Shown here: piece by piece, positions 1 through 6,705 of the stretch
How the letters are laid out: each line of letters begins with the position of its first letter
Position numbering within the stretch: position 1 is the first letter of the stretch
Assembly (NCBI GenBank): GCA_027017025.1
Contig: JALURH010000177.1
Coordinates: forward strand, 1 to 9,500
Length of the DNA stretch: 9,500 nt
DNA from: Thermofilaceae archaeon
GTDB taxonomy: Archaea; Thermoproteota; Thermoprotei; Thermofilales; Thermofilaceae
Direction: 5' to 3'
Notes under the pieces: generated by a model
Databases searched by the model: none
The model's input: the letters and a program-made list of their open reading frames with translations, nothing else
What the model was told of the DNA's origin: nothing
Program-made: the position numbers and the translations under genes

Positions 1-594
1 GAATATAATTAATCCTAGCCCCGGGACAACGCTTGCTACGAGGTATATTAGGAATATTACAAGTGGGACTTCTATGCGCTTGCCTATAGATTCTATAACT
101 ATGCTTATTGATCTCCCAAGAGAGTCTACTACCCCTATATTCCTCATAATAAGTATGGGTAGAGGTGTGAAGAGCGTTAAGCCTATTGCTCGGCCAACTA
201 CCGGTATCAACGACAATACTAGAACTACTATGCCAGCGATTATGTGTGAAACTATAAGTGCTACTATCCTCGTTTTAGCCACCTCGAAGCTCCTACCTAA
301 GCTGCATCTACCAGTATAGACCACATCTACAGCCATATGTGCTGTTACTCCATTTGCTATGGCTGCAACAACCACTAAGACTAGTAGTAGTACGAGGATT
401 AGGGGGAGGAGAAACAGGAGGGCAAATATGTTTCTCCACATAAAGAACATGAATGTACCCATGAATAATCCTAGGCTCCAGATAAGCGCTACCAGTATTG
501 CACCCACTATTAGTGTAGCTATCTGGGGTACTATTAGGACAAGATTTGATGTATAGAGTTCAAGTGTTTTTTGGATAATACTTTTTTCCTGCAT
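1..594 (-). CDS. Multi-pass membrane protein, C-terminus cut by window edge (GDPD-anchor/YciC-like fold suspected)
   Basis: An open frame reads from an ATG at 594 to the left edge without a stop, giving 198 residues, so the protein is truncated by the window. It is strongly hydrophobic. Apparent membrane segments lie near residues 18-50, 56-82, 108-130, 133-150 and 176-198. Between the second and third is a polar stretch with the pattern G-R-S-F-E-x-A (100-106), followed by a hydrophobic helix ending in S-L-I-P-V-V-G. A later D-S-L-G-R-S motif (157-162) precedes another helix. This alternation of an S-x-x-x-A helix, an I-P-x-x-G turn and a D-x-x-x-R-S helix resembles the archaeal membrane domains related to the glycerophosphodiesterase membrane anchor or YciC families. 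That assignment is inference from pattern. No enzymatic motif is visible and the role is unknown. The plus strand here holds only short shadow frames of this gene. The ATG has no Shine-Dalgarno but a TATA-like box sits at the leaderless distance. Confidence 0.8.
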   Translation of the reverse strand, partial: MQEKSIIQKTLELYTSNLVLIVPQIATLIVGAILVALIWSLGLFMGTFMFFMWRNIFALLFLLPLILVLLLVLVVVAAIANGVTAHMAVDVVYTGRCSLGRSFEVAKTRIVALIVSHIIAGIVVLVLSLIPVVGRAIGLTLFTPLPILIMRNIGVVDSLGRSISIVIESIGKRIEVPLVIFLIYLVASVVPGLGLIIF

Positions 595-620
595 AGCTAA
601 TATATTTAAGTGAAAAGAAG

Positions 621-628
621 CTTTTTAA
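621..628 (-). promoter_or_regulatory. TATA box of the leftward membrane-protein gene
   Basis: Read on the minus strand this is TTAAAAAG, lying 27-34 bases upstream of the ATG at 594 and preceded by a purine-rich AAAGAATG that could serve as a BRE. The spacing predicts transcription starting at or next to the ATG, that is a leaderless message. A second A/T run (CTTAAATATA, 601-610) is too close to the start codon for this role. Confidence 0.5.
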
Positions 629-670
629 CATTCTTTTTCTCGTAGCCAAGATACACTAGGGGATATACTA

Positions 671-684
671 AAAGAAATTTAGCA
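671..684 (+). promoter_or_regulatory. Candidate BRE/TATA of the SWIM-protein gene
   Basis: An AAAGAA purine run followed by ATTTAGCA (677-684) lies 29-36 bases before the ATG at 713. The match to the archaeal TATA consensus is imperfect, but no Shine-Dalgarno precedes the start codon, so a leaderless promoter is expected about here. The 595-712 gap is the divergent promoter region for both flanking genes and shows no RNA gene or repeat. Confidence 0.35.
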
Positions 685-712
685 TATTGAACTAAAGTTT
701 TTGGGCTAGACT

Positions 713-1126
713 ATGGATCTGGGGGAGATTATTGGTAGAGCCAGGAGGGTTCTCAGGGGTATAACTAGGGATAGGTATGACCGGGTTATGCTGGAGGCTC
801 TAGAGGAGCTCAGGGCTCTTTTCCCAGATAAGAGGGGATCCTGGTATATGCGTGCATTGATACGTGTATATGCAGGTGTTAGAAACATTAAACCGGGTTT
901 TTGGCGTGTAAGAGGTTTCCCCGAGCTTGGGGATCGATACTCTTTCTACAACGTTGTGCAGCTAAGGGATGGTAGGTATTTCTGCGACTGCTACAGCAGG
1001 GCATTCGGCTACACTAGGAGGAAAACTATATGTACACATGTAGCTGCGGTTATCCTAGCTAGGAAGAAGAATAGAGTTCTTGAAGAATTCCTCAGCTCAG
1101 AGCTAGAAAAAACCGATCTCTCCTGA
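713..1126 (+). CDS. Small SWIM zinc-finger protein
   Basis: The product is 137 residues. Its C-terminal half carries a clear SWIM-type zinc-binding signature C-x-C-x(13)-C-x-H: C91, C93, C107 and H109, followed by the A-A-V-I-L-A helix usual after the final histidine. The N-terminal 60 residues are predicted helical and arginine-rich (pI clearly basic), which would suit nucleic-acid or protein contact. The SWIM domain in other proteins mediates DNA or protein binding; in eukaryotes the Sws1/ZSWIM7 protein partners with Rad51 paralogues, and small archaeal SWIM proteins have been compared with it. Whether this one works in recombination is inference. No ATPase or other catalytic domain is fused to it. 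The ATG at 713 has no Shine-Dalgarno and agrees with a leaderless start. The gene stands alone: it diverges from the membrane protein and ends one base before the end of the convergent reductase gene. Confidence 0.85.
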   Translation: MDLGEIIGRARRVLRGITRDRYDRVMLEALEELRALFPDKRGSWYMRALIRVYAGVRNIKPGFWRVRGFPELGDRYSFYNVVQLRDGRYFCDCYSRAFGYTRRKTICTHVAAVILARKKNRVLEEFLSSELEKTDLS

Positions 1127-1127
1127 A

Positions 1128-1874
1128 TTATCCCTCGATAGCTACCGGGAATACTGTAGCTATCTTGAGGAGAGAAATCCACCACGGTACATAGACTCTC
1201 TCCTTACCTCTCTCCACAGCCCTAACTATGGCTTCAGCAACCTTTGAGGGCTCTATCGGCTTCGTAGCTGGCTTTCCCCCTCTTTCTCTAAAACTTGGGT
1301 GGTCGAAGAAAGATGTTCTAACAGCACCTGGGTATACGCCTATAACTCTGATACCTTTATTACTAACTTCTTTCCTTAAGGCTTCCGTGAAGTAGTGTAA
1401 TGCCGCCTTAGCTGCGCCATACGTAGCTAACCTAGTTAACACTACGAATACTGCACCCGTAATAATGTTAATTATCCAACCCCCTTTTCTCTCCAACATA
1501 TGGGGTAAAACTTCTCTCGTAAGCTTAGCTGCTGAAAGAAAATTAAGTCTACTTATGTACTCTATTTCCCTATTTGATAACTCGATAATATCCCCATATA
1601 TTGTTCCTCCAGCGTTATTTACTAGAAAATCTATTTTACCGAAATATTGCAACGTTTCTTCTACAATTATCTTCTCGCTATTACTCTCCGTAATGTCTAT
1701 GGCTATGCCTTTGAAGCGCCTATTGTATTCTTCCTCCATCCTGGCAAGTATATCCTTGCTCCTAGCAACGCCGACAACGTAGCAGCCCCTTGAAATAAAC
1801 TTGTCTACAATTTCTCTACCAATACCCTTTGTTGCACCAGTTACAATAGCTACCTTGTTATGGAAAATATTCAT
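1128..1874 (-). CDS. Short-chain dehydrogenase/reductase (SDR) with Thr at the catalytic Ser position
   Basis: This is a classical SDR of 248 residues, the normal length of the family, predicted to be a cytosolic NAD(P)(H)-dependent oxidoreductase with a Rossmann fold. Visible motifs in order are the cofactor-binding T-G-x-x-x-G-x-G (T12 to G19), N-N-A-G (86-89), the helix-4 asparagine (N111), the active-site Y152-x-x-x-K156 and the P-G-A-V-R-T segment (182-187). K16 inside the glycine motif and R38 after the second strand suggest a preference for NADP(H). The residue 13 positions before the tyrosine, normally the catalytic serine, is T139 (codon ACG). Threonine can serve in some family members, so activity is not excluded. 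The C-terminus is hydrophobic (P-W-W-I-S-L-L), perhaps a substrate or membrane contact. The substrate cannot be named. The ATG at 1874 is supported by a TATA-like box 24-29 bases upstream; the gene is monocistronic and back to back with the DUF89 gene. Confidence 0.92.
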   Translation of the reverse strand: MNIFHNKVAIVTGATKGIGREIVDKFISRGCYVVGVARSKDILARMEEEYNRRFKGIAIDITESNSEKIIVEETLQYFGKIDFLVNNAGGTIYGDIIELSNREIEYISRLNFLSAAKLTREVLPHMLERKGGWIINIITGAVFVVLTRLATYGAAKAALHYFTEALRKEVSNKGIRVIGVYPGAVRTSFFDHPSFRERGGKPATKPIEPSKVAEAIVRAVERGKERVYVPWWISLLKIATVFPVAIEG

Positions 1875-1897
1875 ATTCTTCTGACATATTCGCTAAG

Positions 1898-1903
1898 ATA
1901 TAA
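1898..1903 (-). promoter_or_regulatory. TATA box of the SDR gene in a 48-bp divergent gap
   Basis: On the minus strand the bases read TTATAT, 24-29 bases before the ATG at 1874, the right distance for leaderless transcription. The surrounding AGATATAAGCTTAAG is A/T-rich on both strands, so the same box could also be read rightward toward the DUF89 gene, although it would then place the start of transcription close to the GTG codons at 1914-1923. Confidence 0.5.
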
Positions 1904-1922
1904 GCTTAAGGCGGTGGTGGAA

Positions 1923-2810
1923 GTGGATATATGGCCACAGTGTATACCCTGTATCCTAAACGTTAGGTCTAGTGAGATAATAAACTCTAGGCTAACTAGG
2001 GGGGAGAAAATACGTGCCCTAAAGAGGTTGCTGGAGGAGTACGCGGGATGGATAAGCGAGGATATATCTACTATTGAGCTCGCAACACTTGCATTCAAGC
2101 TCGTTAAGGAGTTGATAGGCGAGGAAGACCCGTATAGGGAGTTTAAGGAGGAGTCCTATAGGATTGCGGAGGACGTTGCTAGAAGCGTCCGGGAAAAAAT
2201 AGAGGGTCTAAGGGGCTACGAGAAATTTAGGGCTATAGTTGTAGCTATGGTTTATGCAAATATCTTGGATCCTGGGGCTCCTCTTGGCCTAGGTCCAGAC
2301 CAGTTGGCTGAGAAAATCCTCGGGGGTAGGTTAGCTAGGGATGAAACAAGGGAGCTTTTCCTCTACCTACTGCAGGTAGATAGGGTTGTTTTCCTACTTG
2401 ATAATGCTGGAGAAGCTGTATTCGATAAGTTATTTCTCGAAGAGATCTCTAAGATAAATATAGAGCTTGTTATAGTTGCTAAGGATAAGCCTTACCAGAA
2501 CGATATAACGTATGATGAAGCTCTGGGACTTGGACTCAATAAATATGGGAAGCTTATAGGTACTGGAGGTGACGCAGGACCTATACCTGGTATGGCTTCT
2601 GATGAGCTACTTAATGAGTTAAATGAAGCAGACCTTATCATAGCTAAGGGTATGGCTAACTTCGAGGCATTTATAAAGTATCCGCCAAACAAGCCCTCAT
2701 TTCATATGCTTGTTGCGAAATGTGTACCAGTAGCTTCTATGGCTGGAGTTAACCCGGGAGAAGCCGCCGCCTTCTTCTATATTAAACCTAGGCTACTTAA
2801 ATTTAGGTAA
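1923..2810 (+). CDS. DUF89/ARMT1-like metal-dependent damage-control phosphatase
   Basis: The 295-residue product belongs to the DUF89 family, cobalt/nickel/manganese-dependent phosphatases thought to remove harmful phosphorylated metabolites. Family signatures in this numbering are D160-N-A-G-E164 followed by V-F-D, K-P-Y-Q-N193-D194-x-T, T-G-G-D-A-G (214-219) and A-K-G-M-A-N-F-E (241-248). D160, N161 and D194 are the expected metal ligands. Near the N-terminus is a C7-x-x-C10 pair, as in many stand-alone prokaryotic members. An ATG at 1860 would add 21 residues but would overlap the first codons of the divergent SDR gene, and the extra residues look unlike the family. GTG at 1923 has a GGTGG Shine-Dalgarno at 1913-1917 with a 5-base spacer, so it is preferred; GTG at 1914 or 1917 is possible. 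The gene is monocistronic and converges with tldE four bases after its stop. The physiological substrate cannot be told from sequence. Confidence 0.9.
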   Translation: MDIWPQCIPCILNVRSSEIINSRLTRGEKIRALKRLLEEYAGWISEDISTIELATLAFKLVKELIGEEDPYREFKEESYRIAEDVARSVREKIEGLRGYEKFRAIVVAMVYANILDPGAPLGLGPDQLAEKILGGRLARDETRELFLYLLQVDRVVFLLDNAGEAVFDKLFLEEISKINIELVIVAKDKPYQNDITYDEALGLGLNKYGKLIGTGGDAGPIPGMASDELLNELNEADLIIAKGMANFEAFIKYPPNKPSFHMLVAKCVPVASMAGVNPGEAAAFFYIKPRLLKFR

Positions 2811-2814
2811 AAAA

Positions 2815-4146
2815 TTACCCTGTAACAGTTATATCCCGTAGTAGGAGATATGGAGTTACTATCCCATATGGTGTTTGCTCTGATAGACGTGATGCTAGGG
2901 GGTTGTTTCTTAAGATCTCATATATGTTGCCAGCTATTGTGACGGGTTGTAAAGGCTTTACTTCACCATTTTCTATAAGATATGGGTTAGTAACTACAAC
3001 GCTGAAGTCCCCCGTTATGGGGTTAACCGTATGGGCACTCATTAAGTATCCATCAAGGAATACTTTAGCTTCTGAGAGGAGTTCTTCCTGGGTACTTTTA
3101 CCCCTAGCTAATACAAGGTTGGTATGCGATATATCTACCATTGTTGCACGACGTGAAGCATTACCTGTGCTCTCGACTTTATCTCTTCTAGCAGTATAGG
3201 TGTTGTAGAGAAAACCTTTTAGAACACCTTTCTCGACTAGAACTGTACGTCTCCTTGGTACCCCCTCACTATCGTAGAGAGACGTCCTTAAGCCACCAGG
3301 AAGGGTGCCATCATCTACCAGGGAGAAAGATTCACTAGCTATCTGTTTACCCACTTTACCAGCTAGTGGGCTAAGCCCTTCCTGCACTCTTGAGGCGAAT
3401 AGAGATGGTACGAGTACATTAAACAGGAGTTCCGCAGCAACCTCGGGAGACATAACAACGGGGGCTATGATGCTTCTCCCAAATTTACTAGCTCTTAAGC
3501 CATCAAGCGCATATTTAACAGAGTCCTCTACTACCTCCTTGAAGTCGGTAACTAAGCTGCGGGAAACAATATACCCGAAACCCGTACTTTCACGCCCCAT
3601 ATCCTTCGCCTTAAGGTACAGCATAAAGTTCATATACGTACCCCTATCTTCGGTCCAGACTCCTCTCGTATTGGCTACAACATTCCAGGATACAGTTAAG
3701 GAGGCACTGGCTCTAGCGGTTTTAAGCCTACTATCCCTACTTTCAGCTTCATCTATAGCTAACCTAATGTTCTCGAGGAAGAATGGTGTATCGAGAGTAG
3801 CTATGCCTTCATCGAAACCTACCCACCTATGCCTAGGCTCGTTAGGCTCTGGGAATCCACTCCAATATGGATCCTCGCTACTAACCCTAGCGATATCCAC
3901 TGTTTTCTCAACTAGGCTGAGTAGTTTATCCTCAACTAGCCCGGTGGCTGTAGCACCTACAACCTTCTTACCTATAGCAACTCTAACCCATATTGTTTCA
4001 TCAGCTTTAGATGTAGCTTTGAAACTCCTACCCTCCGCTTTAACGTCTCTTGAAATAGATCTATTTAATGCGATTTCTGCTTCATCTACACCTAGCTCTA
4101 GTGCTCTCTTCAATAATTTATCTACAAGATACCTGTACTCACTCAC
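2815..4146 (-). CDS. tldE: TldE/PmbA-family protein, non-catalytic partner of TldD
   Basis: This 443-residue protein is the TldE (PmbA) half of the TldD/TldE pair, cytosolic heterodimers that degrade or process unfolded peptides; in Escherichia coli they cut the leader of pre-microcin B17 and act on the CcdA antitoxin. It aligns by eye with the upstream TldD throughout: S-P-L-A-G-K-x-G near residues 259-266, Y-D-S-E-G-V near 291-296, V-L-V-E-K-G-V-L-K-G near 302-311, E-S-T-G-N-A near 325-330 and I-E-N-G-E close to the end. It lacks the HExxxH zinc motif of TldD, as expected of the non-catalytic subunit. The GTG at 4146 is chosen because AGGTGG at 4157-4152 lies 5 bases upstream; the frame also permits a GTG at 4155 (446 residues), which has no such site. 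The start overlaps the end of tldD by 8 bases, which indicates translational coupling in one operon. Confidence 0.93.
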   Translation of the reverse strand: MSEYRYLVDKLLKRALELGVDEAEIALNRSISRDVKAEGRSFKATSKADETIWVRVAIGKKVVGATATGLVEDKLLSLVEKTVDIARVSSEDPYWSGFPEPNEPRHRWVGFDEGIATLDTPFFLENIRLAIDEAESRDSRLKTARASASLTVSWNVVANTRGVWTEDRGTYMNFMLYLKAKDMGRESTGFGYIVSRSLVTDFKEVVEDSVKYALDGLRASKFGRSIIAPVVMSPEVAAELLFNVLVPSLFASRVQEGLSPLAGKVGKQIASESFSLVDDGTLPGGLRTSLYDSEGVPRRRTVLVEKGVLKGFLYNTYTARRDKVESTGNASRRATMVDISHTNLVLARGKSTQEELLSEAKVFLDGYLMSAHTVNPITGDFSVVVTNPYLIENGEVKPLQPVTIAGNIYEILRNNPLASRLSEQTPYGIVTPYLLLRDITVTG

Positions 4147-5536
4147 CTCTACCACCTACGAGGAGTTTTGTAGCACGTAGTGTTGGCCCCCCAAGCCCCA
4201 CGAATGCTCTCTGACCCCATTTCCCGCACCCACCGAAGGGGGAGGTAAAGATCTCTACATTCCTCGAAGCAGCGTCAACGTACTTCAGCATCTCCAAGAT
4301 ATTGCCAGCTAAAACAACATCCCTAATAGGCTCCTTTAACTCGCCATTCTCGATTACATACCCTATAGATGCTGTAAAAGTGAATGTCCCGTCGAGATCA
4401 ACTTGGCCGCCCCTAGGTTGGTCCACTAGAACACCTCTCTTGGTATCACTAATTATTTCCTCCTCGCTCCAGTCTCCAGCCTCGAAAAAGGTATTCCTCA
4501 TCCTAACGATTGGATCATGCCTAAAGCTCTGCGCCCTACCGTTACCCGTGCTTTCGGTACCTAAAGCGGCTGCAGTCTCCCTATTCAACAAGTACCCCTT
4601 AAGTACGCCTTTCTCTACAAGCACAGCTTTCCTAGTTTGCACGCCTTCGTCATCTACCAGTAGCTTTACTCCACCTCTCTCATCTACACCCGTATCTACG
4701 ATAGTTACAGCCTCGCTAGCAATTTTCTCCCCGAGGCGTCCGGCGAGGGGACTTGTACCTGTAGCAATATTGTCTCCCTCACTTAGATGCCCAAAACTTT
4801 CATGGGCAAATACCCCAGCCATCCTAGGCTTTATAACTACAACTAGTTCTCCCGCTGGTGGGGGACGGGCCCTAATCTTCTCCCTACTCATACTGACGGC
4901 TTTCTCCGCTATAGTTTCTGGGAGCCAATTATCCCTGGAGAATGCTTCGAGCCCTACGCTACCAGCCATTGTATGTGAGCCATCACCTATCTTGCCATCC
5001 TCCCTAGATACAACGTTTACCCCTAAACCTGTTAGAAGTGGTTTATTAGCTACTTTTATCCCGTCGCTCGTATAGACCTCTATTATCCCATAGTATGCTC
5101 CGTATCTAGCTACCACACTCTGCATCCCCTTCTCCCTAGCATAGTCATGCATTCTCTTAACTAAATCGAGTTTCTCATTCCACTCGGCTGAGGCAGGGTG
5201 TTTCTGAACCCCTCTAATACTATATTCCCCCTTAGAGAGAGTTACCTCACTAACTCTCCTGCCACCTTCTCCAAGAGTCTTTGCTATTCTTAGAGCCTCT
5301 TCCAACGTGTTTAAAACATTATTGGCTTCTAGGCGAGAAGTGGAGGCAAAACCCATAGACCCATTCACAAGAACTTTTATACCAACACCATTTATCCTAT
5401 TGATACCTGCATCCATAACTCTGCCATTCACGTATAGGAGTGTCTCGTATACCGTATCCTCGAATCTAGCCTCTACGAAATCTATACCGAGGCTAGAGGC
5501 TTTCCTCAATATTCTATCCGCAAGATCCTCGTACAA
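4139..5536 (-). CDS. tldD: TldD metalloprotease subunit
   Basis: The 465-residue product is TldD, the catalytic subunit of the TldD/TldE peptidase. The zinc site H245-E246-S-F-G-H250 (HExxxH) is intact and is followed by S-E-G-D and the T-S-P-L-A-G-R-L-G-E segment. Near the C-terminus, C437 in G-G-C-G-K-W-G-Q is the probable further zinc ligand of the family, and the protein closes with the usual L-L-V-G-G. Length matches the family. In the known enzyme the substrate strand is held between TldD and TldE, so the two adjacent genes should form one complex. The start is a TTG at 5536: a stop codon lies three codons upstream in frame and the next starts would delete the first helix, which aligns with the N-terminus of TldE. 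tldD is the first gene of the operon and is divergent from amrS. Its native substrate here is unknown; a general peptide-turnover role is likelier than peptide-antibiotic maturation. Confidence 0.95.
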   Translation of the reverse strand: MYEDLADRILRKASSLGIDFVEARFEDTVYETLLYVNGRVMDAGINRINGVGIKVLVNGSMGFASTSRLEANNVLNTLEEALRIAKTLGEGGRRVSEVTLSKGEYSIRGVQKHPASAEWNEKLDLVKRMHDYAREKGMQSVVARYGAYYGIIEVYTSDGIKVANKPLLTGLGVNVVSREDGKIGDGSHTMAGSVGLEAFSRDNWLPETIAEKAVSMSREKIRARPPPAGELVVVIKPRMAGVFAHESFGHLSEGDNIATGTSPLAGRLGEKIASEAVTIVDTGVDERGGVKLLVDDEGVQTRKAVLVEKGVLKGYLLNRETAAALGTESTGNGRAQSFRHDPIVRMRNTFFEAGDWSEEEIISDTKRGVLVDQPRGGQVDLDGTFTFTASIGYVIENGELKEPIRDVVLAGNILEMLKYVDAASRNVEIFTSPFGGCGKWGQRAFVGLGGPTLRATKLLVGGRGE

Positions 5537-5565
5537 GTTTTTCAGCCCAATAAATAGATGTTTGG

Positions 5566-5575
5566 AAATCTAAAA
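5566..5575 (-). promoter_or_regulatory. Candidate TATA of the tldD-tldE operon
   Basis: On the minus strand TTTTAGATTT lies 30-39 bases upstream of the TTG start of tldD. A second A/T element, CTATTTATT (5557-5549), is only 13-21 bases upstream and would start the message inside the gene. Neither is a strong consensus, so the call is weak. Confidence 0.3.
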
Positions 5576-5589
5576 CTGTTATTAAAGCG

Positions 5590-5595
5590 TTTAAA
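5590..5595 (+). promoter_or_regulatory. TATA box of amrS
   Basis: TTTAAA lies 21-26 bases before the GTG start at 5616 and is preceded by a purine-containing ATTAAAGCG that could act as the BRE. The spacing points to a leaderless or nearly leaderless message starting at the GTG; no Shine-Dalgarno is present. Confidence 0.5.
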
Positions 5596-5615
5596 CAATA
5601 AATTAATGTGGTAAT

Positions 5616-6698
5616 GTGGGGCTCCTAGAGAAAGAAAATGTTAGGGAGGCTCTCCTTTGGAAACCTCTTCCCGAAAAACCCGGCTACGTAAAGTGTAATC
5701 TCTGCCACAGAAGATGTGTTATTGCTCCAGGAGCATTTGGTGTATGTGGTGTGCGGAAGAATATTGACGGTAAACTCTATACCCTCGTTTATGGGCTCTT
5801 AACAGCAGCTAACGTAGATCCTATTGAGAAGAAACCGTTGATGCATTACCGGCCTGGGAGCTATGTATTCTCGGTGTCAACTGTTGGATGCAACTTTTTC
5901 TGCAAGTTCTGCCAGAACTGGGAGATAAGCCAGAGTAGGCTGGAGAAGGGGCTCTATGGCCAATATATTAGCCCGAAGAGGTCAGTTGAATTAGCTATAC
6001 GTAATGGGGCAGACGGTATATCATATACCTATAATGAGCCCACGGTCTTCTATGAGTATATGCTCGATACCGCTAAACTAGCTAGGGAGAAGGGGCTCTT
6101 CAATACTATGGTTACAAACGGCTATATGACGCCTGAGGCTCTAGAGGAACTAGCTCCATATATGGATGCGGCAACCGTTGACTTCAAGGGGGGAGCAAAT
6201 AGTGATTTCTACAAGAACTATATGGGTGTACCCGACCCTAAACCTATATTTGAGACACTTAAGGCTATGAAGGAACACAATATATTCATTGAGGTAACGA
6301 ACCTAGTGGTACCAAATGTTGGCGACTACGTGGAGGATATTAGGGCCCTAGCTAGATGGGTTGTAGATAACCTAGGCCCAGAAACGCCTTTCCACCTGCT
6401 CCGCTTCTACCCACACTATAAGATGACAGAACAACCACCTACCGATGTGAAGACTCTGGAGAAACTAGCAAAGGTGGCTAAGGATGAGGGACTCCACTAC
6501 GTCTATATAGGTAATGTCTGGGGGCACCCCCTAGAGAACACGTATTGTCCTAACTGTGGATACACTGTTGTTGAGAGACAGGGATTCTATATACTTAAGT
6601 GGAACCTAGATGAAGACAATAAGTGCCCTAAATGTAGCGCCAATATAAATATAATAGGTACATATGAGAGAAAGAAGAGAGACCTGATATTTTGGTAA
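5616..6698 (+). CDS. amrS: AmmeMemoRadiSam system radical SAM enzyme
   Basis: The 360-residue protein has the architecture of the radical SAM member of the AmmeMemoRadiSam system, formerly annotated as pyruvate-formate-lyase-activating-enzyme-like. An N-terminal cysteine cluster C27-x-x-C30-x3-C34-x9-C44 is followed by the family signature V-D-P-I-E-K-K-P (67-74). The 4Fe-4S/SAM motif C92-x3-C96-x2-C99 continues as Q-N-W-E-I-S-Q. The Y-N-E-P segment (139-142) and the H-Y-K-M stretch near 267-270 are also typical. A C-terminal zinc-ribbon-like module has C311-x-x-C314 and C337-x-x-C340. In many genomes this gene co-occurs with AMMECR1 and Memo family genes; neither is in this window, so they would have to be elsewhere. 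The reaction is not firmly established for the family. The GTG at 5616 is the first start after an in-frame TAA at 5604. The gene is monocistronic, diverges from tldD and converges with the thioredoxin-reductase-like gene, leaving 7 bases between the two ends. Confidence 0.94.
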   Translation: MGLLEKENVREALLWKPLPEKPGYVKCNLCHRRCVIAPGAFGVCGVRKNIDGKLYTLVYGLLTAANVDPIEKKPLMHYRPGSYVFSVSTVGCNFFCKFCQNWEISQSRLEKGLYGQYISPKRSVELAIRNGADGISYTYNEPTVFYEYMLDTAKLAREKGLFNTMVTNGYMTPEALEELAPYMDAATVDFKGGANSDFYKNYMGVPDPKPIFETLKAMKEHNIFIEVTNLVVPNVGDYVEDIRALARWVVDNLGPETPFHLLRFYPHYKMTEQPPTDVKTLEKLAKVAKDEGLHYVYIGNVWGHPLENTYCPNCGYTVVERQGFYILKWNLDEDNKCPKCSANINIIGTYERKKRDLIFW

Positions 6699-6705
6699 AG
6701 CTACG

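Noticed and set aside
74..556. Two short plus-strand frames at 74-319 and 359-556
   Set aside because: They are rich in Thr/Arg/Ser/Ile with no recognisable features and lie opposite a continuous hydrophobic minus-strand frame with a good promoter.
595..712. Possible small RNA or tRNA in the largest intergenic gap
   Set aside because: No cloverleaf, kink-turn or box motif is visible; the gap is A/T-rich and is explained by two divergent promoters.
2512..2518. ATGATGA resembling a C box of a C/D guide RNA (and a TGATGATGA on the minus strand at 7177-7188)
   Set aside because: Both lie inside well-supported genes and no properly spaced D, C' and D' boxes follow within about 60 bases.
3305..4180. 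Long open frame (291 codons) on the plus strand antisense to tldE, and a similar one at 4302-5075 antisense to tldD
   Set aside because: Their translations are Ser/Thr/Leu-rich with no domain, while the minus-strand proteins are clear TldE and TldD. They are antisense shadows arising from codon bias.
2815..5536. A RiPP (modified-peptide) biosynthesis cluster made of TldD/TldE, a radical SAM enzyme, an SDR and a thioredoxin-reductase-like protein
   Set aside because: The radical SAM enzyme is AmrS rather than a peptide-modifying SPASM type, the genes lie on alternating strands with separate promoters, and no precursor-peptide frame fits in the gaps. Each gene is widespread on its own in archaea.
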